Assembly (NCBI RefSeq): GCF_014199985.1
Contig: NZ_JACHOS010000015.1
Coordinates: forward strand, 62,001 to 126,000
DNA: 64,000 bases
Direction: 5' to 3'
Origin: Methylorubrum rhodesianum
GTDB lineage: Bacteria; Pseudomonadota; Alphaproteobacteria; Rhizobiales; Beijerinckiaceae
Part shown: one piece after another, positions 60,471-64,000 of the stretch
Layout: the number at the start of each line of letters is the position of its first letter
Position numbering within the stretch: the first letter of the stretch is position 1
Translations under genes and position numbers: made by a program
Notes under the pieces: generated by a model
Database searches by the model: none
Seen by the model: the letters and a program-made list of their open reading frames with translations, nothing else
What the model was told of the DNA's origin: nothing

Positions 60471-60488
60471 TTGCAGGAGGCGTGCCAA
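60471..60488 (-). promoter_or_regulatory. sigma54 (-24/-12) promoter for nrtA operon
   Basis: Reading minus: TTGGCACGCCTCCTGCAA, i.e. TGGCAC-N5-CTGCA, with GG and GC 10 nt apart, as required for RpoN. Implies nitrogen (NtrC) control in addition to nitrate control. Confidence 0.75.
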
Positions 60489-60507
60489 GAGCCTTGCCAA
60501 GAGCCTT
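60484..60507. repeat. two tandem copies of a 12-bp sequence
   Basis: GCCAAGAGCCTT occurs twice in direct succession (60484-60495 and 60496-60507). The first copy contains the -24 element of the sigma54 promoter. Confidence 0.75.
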
Positions 60508-60670
60508 CCGAGTGTGGGGTGGCGTGCGTCATAGCCCTCGTGGCTGTCGTCGAGGCGCATTTGCTGCGCTGCGCGCTCAAAAGCGCGGCAATTTCTTGCG
60601 ATGCACAAAAATTAGGCTGATGGTGCCGCGATGGGCGGCCCGAGCCGGGCTCGCCCGGTCGGCTGAGGGC

Positions 60671-61687
60671 TCAGCGGCCGACCGCTGCGTCGAACAGGTC
60701 CGGCCGGTAGAGCGCCGCCGCCCGGTCGGCCGCGTCCCCGCCGGGGGCGACCTGCCCGCAGGCGATCATCTGCGCCACGAGCCAGCGGGCATGGTCTGGA
60801 GCGGGCCGGTGGGTCTCGGTCCCGAGGCGCAGATAGGCCGGGTTCGTCCGCTCGCGCCCGTCGGCATCCACGATCAGTGCGCCGTCGAGCGTGCGGGCGA
60901 TGAGCCCGGCATCGGAATCGAGTTCGGCCCGTTCCGCGAGGAGAACGCTCAAGCTGCCGCGGTTACGGGCATCGGCACACCATAGCCCGGCCCGGTGGAT
61001 CGCCCGCACCAGGGGAACCGTGAAATCGGCTCCGTCCGCAGGAAGCGCCAGGACCTTTTCCGGGCAGTCGGGCACGATCTCGCAGCCCAGGGCCGCGATC
61101 CGGCCGAGACCGGCGGCGACCGCGACGCTGTTCCAGGGCGCGCCGACGCAGAAGCCGTCGATACTCCCGCGCCGCAGCGCGTCCACCGTATCCGGGGGCG
61201 GCACCACGACGAGGCGGATCGCGGCGTCGAAGTCGAGGCCGCCGCGCTCGGCGAACAGGCGAAGCTGGTAGGAATGGCTGGAGAAGGGGTGCACGGTGCC
61301 GATGGTCAGCGGCCGGCCCTCCGCGGCCCGCGCGCGGGCGACCCGCGCGAAGCCCGCAGCGACGTGGTCGAGTTCGTCGCTCTCCGGCGCCATTGCCGCC
61401 CAGAGCGCGTTCGAGACGGTCACGGCGTTGCCGTTGAGACCGAGCGCCATCGGCACGCTCAGGCGGGCCGGCGGTCCCGAGAGCCCGAGCGCGCTGGCGA
61501 TGGCGAGCGGGCCGAGCATGTGCGCGGCGTCGAGATGGCCGAGGGCGAGGCGGTCGCGCAGCGTCGCCCAGGAGGGCTCGCGCGCGAGCTCGATCTCGAG
61601 CCCCTCGGCCCGTGCGAAGCCCAGCTCCGCCGCCGCGATCACGGGGGCGGCGTCGGTGAGGGGAACGTATCCGAGCCTGATCCTCAT
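60671..61687 (-). CDS. nasS: nitrate sensor NasS (NrtA-like, cytoplasmic)
   Basis: 338 residues, homologous to NrtA but without signal peptide (MRIRLGYVPLTDAAPVIAAA). Shared patches: AAHMLGPLAIASAL, LGLNGNAVTVSNAL, DGFCVGAPWNSVAVA. In NasST systems NasS binds NasT and lets it go when nitrate or nitrite binds. Overlaps nasT by 4 nt. Lies directly upstream of the nrt leader. Confidence 0.9.
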   Translation of the reverse strand: MRIRLGYVPLTDAAPVIAAAELGFARAEGLEIELAREPSWATLRDRLALGHLDAAHMLGPLAIASALGLSGPPARLSVPMALGLNGNAVTVSNALWAAMAPESDELDHVAAGFARVARARAAEGRPLTIGTVHPFSSHSYQLRLFAERGGLDFDAAIRLVVVPPPDTVDALRRGSIDGFCVGAPWNSVAVAAGLGRIAALGCEIVPDCPEKVLALPADGADFTVPLVRAIHRAGLWCADARNRGSLSVLLAERAELDSDAGLIARTLDGALIVDADGRERTNPAYLRLGTETHRPAPDHARWLVAQMIACGQVAPGGDAADRAAALYRPDLFDAAVGR

Positions 61688-62271
61688 CCGAGCAGGTCCG
61701 CCGCGGTGACGATGGCGCGGGCGATGTCGACGATCTTGCGCTTCTCGTTCATCGCTTGGCGCCGCAGGAGCTTGTAGGCCTCGTCCTCGCTCATGCCCTT
61801 GCGCGTCATCAGGATGCCCTTGGCCCGCTCGATCAGCTTGCGGTCGGCGAGTTCCGATCGGGCTTCGTCGAGTTCGCGCTGCAGGCGCGCGAAGGCGTTG
61901 AAGCGCAGGATCGCGATGTCGAGGATCGAGCGGATCCGCTCGGAGCGCAGCCCGTCGACCACGTAGGCCGAGATGCCGGCATCGACCGCCGCCTGCATCA
62001 TGGTCTGGTCCGAGCGGTCGACGAACATCGCCACCGGCCGCTCCGCCTGACGGGACAGGCCCGACATCTGCTCCAGCACGTCCCGGCTCGGGCTCTCCAG
62101 ATGCACCACGATCACGTCCGGCCTGAGGCTCGCCACCCGGGCCTGGAGATCCGGGCCGTCCGGGATCACCACGACGTGGCCGACGCCGCCCGCCCGCAGC
62201 CCCTCTTCGAGGATCGCCGCGCGGGCGGGGCTCGGATCGATCACGGCGACGGTGAGGCTGGTCTCGGTCAT
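61684..62271 (-). CDS. nasT: ANTAR-domain antiterminator NasT
   Basis: 195 residues. Receiver-like N-terminal domain (TVAVIDPSPARAAILEEGLR), in which the phospho-acceptor position is VVHLES instead of Asp, and a C-terminal ANTAR RNA-binding domain (ELADRKLIERAKGILMTRKG, MSEDEAYKLLRRQAMNEKRK). Consistent with control by NasS binding rather than phosphorylation. Binds leader RNA and prevents termination. ATG 62271; first gene of nasTS. Confidence 0.92.
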   Translation of the reverse strand: MTETSLTVAVIDPSPARAAILEEGLRAGGVGHVVVIPDGPDLQARVASLRPDVIVVHLESPSRDVLEQMSGLSRQAERPVAMFVDRSDQTMMQAAVDAGISAYVVDGLRSERIRSILDIAILRFNAFARLQRELDEARSELADRKLIERAKGILMTRKGMSEDEAYKLLRRQAMNEKRKIVDIARAIVTAADLLG

Positions 62272-62494
62272 CGAGGCCCGAATGGTTCGATCCGTTCGAG
62301 GAGGGATACGGGTGGGGCTGGAAGAGGCCGGTGCCGGAGAATGCGCTGAGGGTGCCGCCGCCGCGTTGGCACGCAAGCCGTGTGCCCCCGATCCGCGACG
62401 ACAGTTACGAATCGGACATCTGTCGGCCCCGCTTCTGCCGCAAACCGGGGCGCACACTCAACCCGTTCGCGAATCCATCAGGAGGGTCCGGTTC

Positions 62495-63112
62495 ATGCGC
62501 ATCGTCGATCCGCTGCGAAAGCCGGACGTTTCCGCGACCCCCCGTCCCGTGCTTCCTCCCTTCCTGCCGACCCTCGGCCTCGCGGTGGTCGCCGCGCTCC
62601 TGTCGCTCGCCTGCCGCGAGCCGGCCAAGCAATCGGCCCCGGAGCCGGCCGCGTCGGCGCGGTCCGTTCCGGCCATGGCGGCGGCGCCCGGCCTCACCGT
62701 GTTCGATCCGGGCAGGGCTCTGCTCGCCGATATCGAGGCGGGGCCGGCCAGCGAGGCCTTCGCCCGCCTCGTGCCCCTCGTCGCGGCCGGGGAGGCGGCG
62801 CCGTCGTCCGCCCGCCCGCCGCGGGTCGCCGCCCGGCCCGAGCGCCGCCGCGCGCCCGCCAGCCGGATGGCGACGACGCAGCCGGCGAGCCCTCAGAGGA
62901 GCGCGGAGCCGGTCGTCCCGGCGCCCGCTCCGATGGCCCGCGCGGAGGAGGAGGACGACCGCTTCCTGCCGACCGGCGCCCTCCCCTTCGCCGCCGTCGA
63001 TGCGGCCTGGGACGCGGCCCGCCGCGTTGGCGCCGGGACGGCGACCGGTGTTGCGACCGGTGTTGCGACCCTTGGCAGTTCGGTCGTCGGCCTCGTCTCC
63101 GATCTGCGCTGA
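62495..63112 (+). CDS. exported Ala/Pro-rich protein of unknown function
   Basis: 205 residues. A hydrophobic N-terminal stretch (FLPTLGLAVVAALLSLACRE) acts as signal peptide or anchor; Cys near its end is not in a good lipobox. The rest is Ala/Pro/Arg-rich with a short C-terminal repeat (GTATGVATGVATLG). AGGAGGG upstream of ATG 62495. No known family. Divergent to nasTS. Confidence 0.6.
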   Translation: MRIVDPLRKPDVSATPRPVLPPFLPTLGLAVVAALLSLACREPAKQSAPEPAASARSVPAMAAAPGLTVFDPGRALLADIEAGPASEAFARLVPLVAAGEAAPSSARPPRVAARPERRRAPASRMATTQPASPQRSAEPVVPAPAPMARAEEEDDRFLPTGALPFAAVDAAWDAARRVGAGTATGVATGVATLGSSVVGLVSDLR

Positions 63113-63319
63113 GCCGGCGCTCTTCGGGAGGGCCGCGTTCAGCCCGAGCGTCGTCTCGAAGCCGGGCATCGTCTCCACTGCGGACGGCCTGTTTTCGCAA
63201 TCGTTGGTCCTGAAACCTTGCGAAGCGCGGCCGCTGCGCCACTTCGCGCTCTGCCAGTGAGGCCGAAGCCCGCGTTTCCCCCGCGCCGTTCGGCTCGGGA
63301 CGCGACGACGGAGACCGGT

Positions 63320-64000
63320 ATGGCGGGACGGATCGAGGATTACGCCCTGATCGGCGACGGGCGCACCGCCGCTTTGGTCGGGCGCAACGGCAGCATCGAC
63401 TGGCTGTGCATGCCGCGCTTCGATGCCTCCGCCCTGTTCGCGAGCCTGCTCGGAACGGAGGAGCACGGCTTCTGGAAGCTCGCCCCGGCGTCGGAGGGCG
63501 CGCAGCATGCCTGGCGCTACCGCACCGGCTCGCTGGTGCTGGAGACGACGCACAAAACCCACGAGGGCGAGGTTCGCGTCACCGATTTCATGCCCGTCGG
63601 CGACGGCAGTCACGTCATCCGCCTCGTCGAGGGGATCCGCGGGCGCATGGCGATGCGGATGGAACTGGCCGTTCGCTTCGATTACGGCTCGGCGGTGCCG
63701 TGGGTGTCGCGCAGCGAGCTCGGTGATCTGCGCGCCATCTCGGGTCCGCACAAGGTCGTCCTGCGCACCAACGCGCCGATGCACGGGTCGAGCCGCCAGA
63801 CCACGATCTCGGAATTCACGGTCTACAAGGGCGATGCGATCCGCTTCGTGCTCAGCTACGGCGCCTCGCACGAGGAGGATCCGCCGCCGATCGAGCCGCG
63901 CCGCTGGCTCGACGACACCAACCGGTTCTGGCGCGAATGGTCGGGCCGCTGCACCGCCGCGCGGACGCCGTGGGACGACATCCTGCGCCGCTCGCTCCTG
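63320..64000 (+). CDS. GH15 family glucoamylase/trehalase-like protein, 5' part
   Basis: 227 residues up to the window edge. N-terminus RIEDYALIGDGRTAALVGRN then GSIDWLCMPRFDASALFASL is diagnostic for bacterial GH15-like hydrolases, with the substrate-binding WLC.PRFDS.. pattern; a beta-sandwich domain follows and the catalytic (alpha/alpha)6 barrel lies beyond the edge. These act on trehalose or alpha-glucans in the cytoplasm. ATG 63320 has GGAGA upstream. Catalytic Glu residues are not in view. Confidence 0.88.
   Translation, partial: MAGRIEDYALIGDGRTAALVGRNGSIDWLCMPRFDASALFASLLGTEEHGFWKLAPASEGAQHAWRYRTGSLVLETTHKTHEGEVRVTDFMPVGDGSHVIRLVEGIRGRMAMRMELAVRFDYGSAVPWVSRSELGDLRAISGPHKVVLRTNAPMHGSSRQTTISEFTVYKGDAIRFVLSYGASHEEDPPPIEPRRWLDDTNRFWREWSGRCTAARTPWDDILRRSLL

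Larger units (their letters stand above)
60317..60670 (-). promoter_or_regulatory. NasT-type attenuator leader of nrtA operon
   Basis: 354 nt between nasS and nrtA. It has a sigma54-type promoter at 60471-60488, a hairpin (TGACG-N9-CGTCA) at 60426-60444 and an intrinsic terminator at 60350-60423, all on the minus strand and ahead of nrtA. This order fits NasT control: the ANTAR protein stops termination when NasS has bound nitrate. The predicted transcript start is near 60461, so the leader is about 145 nt. Confidence 0.65.

Noticed and set aside
62360..62385. second sigma54 promoter (TTGGCACGCAAG) before the 62495 gene
   Set aside because: No GC at the required 10-nt spacing from GG.
1..64000. 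tRNA or rRNA genes, transposases, integrases, att sites
   Set aside because: I looked for cloverleaf-like and rRNA-conserved segments, and for DDE/recombinase motifs in the translations, and saw none; a covariance-model search would be decisive.

Overview
The window looks like chromosomal DNA of a high-GC alphaproteobacterium of the order Hyphomicrobiales, most likely Methylobacterium/Methylorubrum. The basis is the base composition, frequent GTG/TTG starts, two MucR-type regulators, an EcfG-type sigma factor with EcfG-type promoters, a giant GPR/RgsE-like polar-growth protein and a NasST-controlled nitrate cluster. The genus is inferred from these families, not from a database search. I see no rRNA, tRNA, CRISPR array, insertion sequence or prophage.

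Layout. 0-4 kb: partial NudC and a HIT protein (minus), an HD-GYP phosphodiesterase and a DEAD-box RNA helicase. 4-10.3 kb: an Ala/Pro-rich membrane protein, a NarX-type histidine kinase with its NarL-type regulator, TenA and an amino-acid permease. 10.3-19.8 kb: a metallo-beta-lactamase-fold hydrolase, a periplasmic L,D-transpeptidase, an ABC transporter with eroded ATPase motifs, then an overlapping pair resembling the membrane part of Alternative Complex III (ActC-ActD fusion plus ActF) and a class II glutamine amidotransferase. 20-24.8 kb: an EcfG-type sigma factor, MucR1, a small conserved protein, a CoxE-like VWA protein, a [2Fe-2S] ferredoxin and an Hpt protein. 25.1-32.9 kb: one 2,601-residue gene with two membrane helices and about 2,300 residues of helical repeats, closed by a strong bidirectional terminator.

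33-41.4 kb: an XRE-cupin regulator, thiE-thiD, an NrtR-like regulator, MucR2, an AT-richer gene-poor patch, argC, and a small stress islet (DUF5872-type protein, Rmf/CrpP-like micro-protein, 66-residue protein) in which two genes lie behind EcfG-type promoters. 41.5-46 kb: prmA, an Xaa-Pro aminopeptidase, then a tightly overlapping low-molecular-weight phosphatase / fructosamine-kinase pair that suggests protein deglycation. 46-52.7 kb: an SbmA/BacA-type ABC exporter, small exported proteins, a PNPOx-like protein with a GST, and a divergent LysR regulator.

52.7-62.3 kb (all minus): nasT-nasS, then a sigma54-type promoter and leader terminator, then nrtA-nrtB-nrtC, a nitrite-reductase-type FAD protein, nirA and a CysJ-like diflavin-reductase relative whose flavodoxin domain is replaced by an iron-sulfur motif. 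Together they should sense nitrate, import it and reduce nitrite to ammonium; the nitrate reductase itself is not in the window. The window ends in a secreted low-complexity protein and the 5' part of a GH15 glucoamylase-like gene. The most unusual items are the nitrate leader with its Fe-S reductase, the orphan ActCD/ActF module, the degenerate ABC transporter and the repeat architecture of the giant protein.
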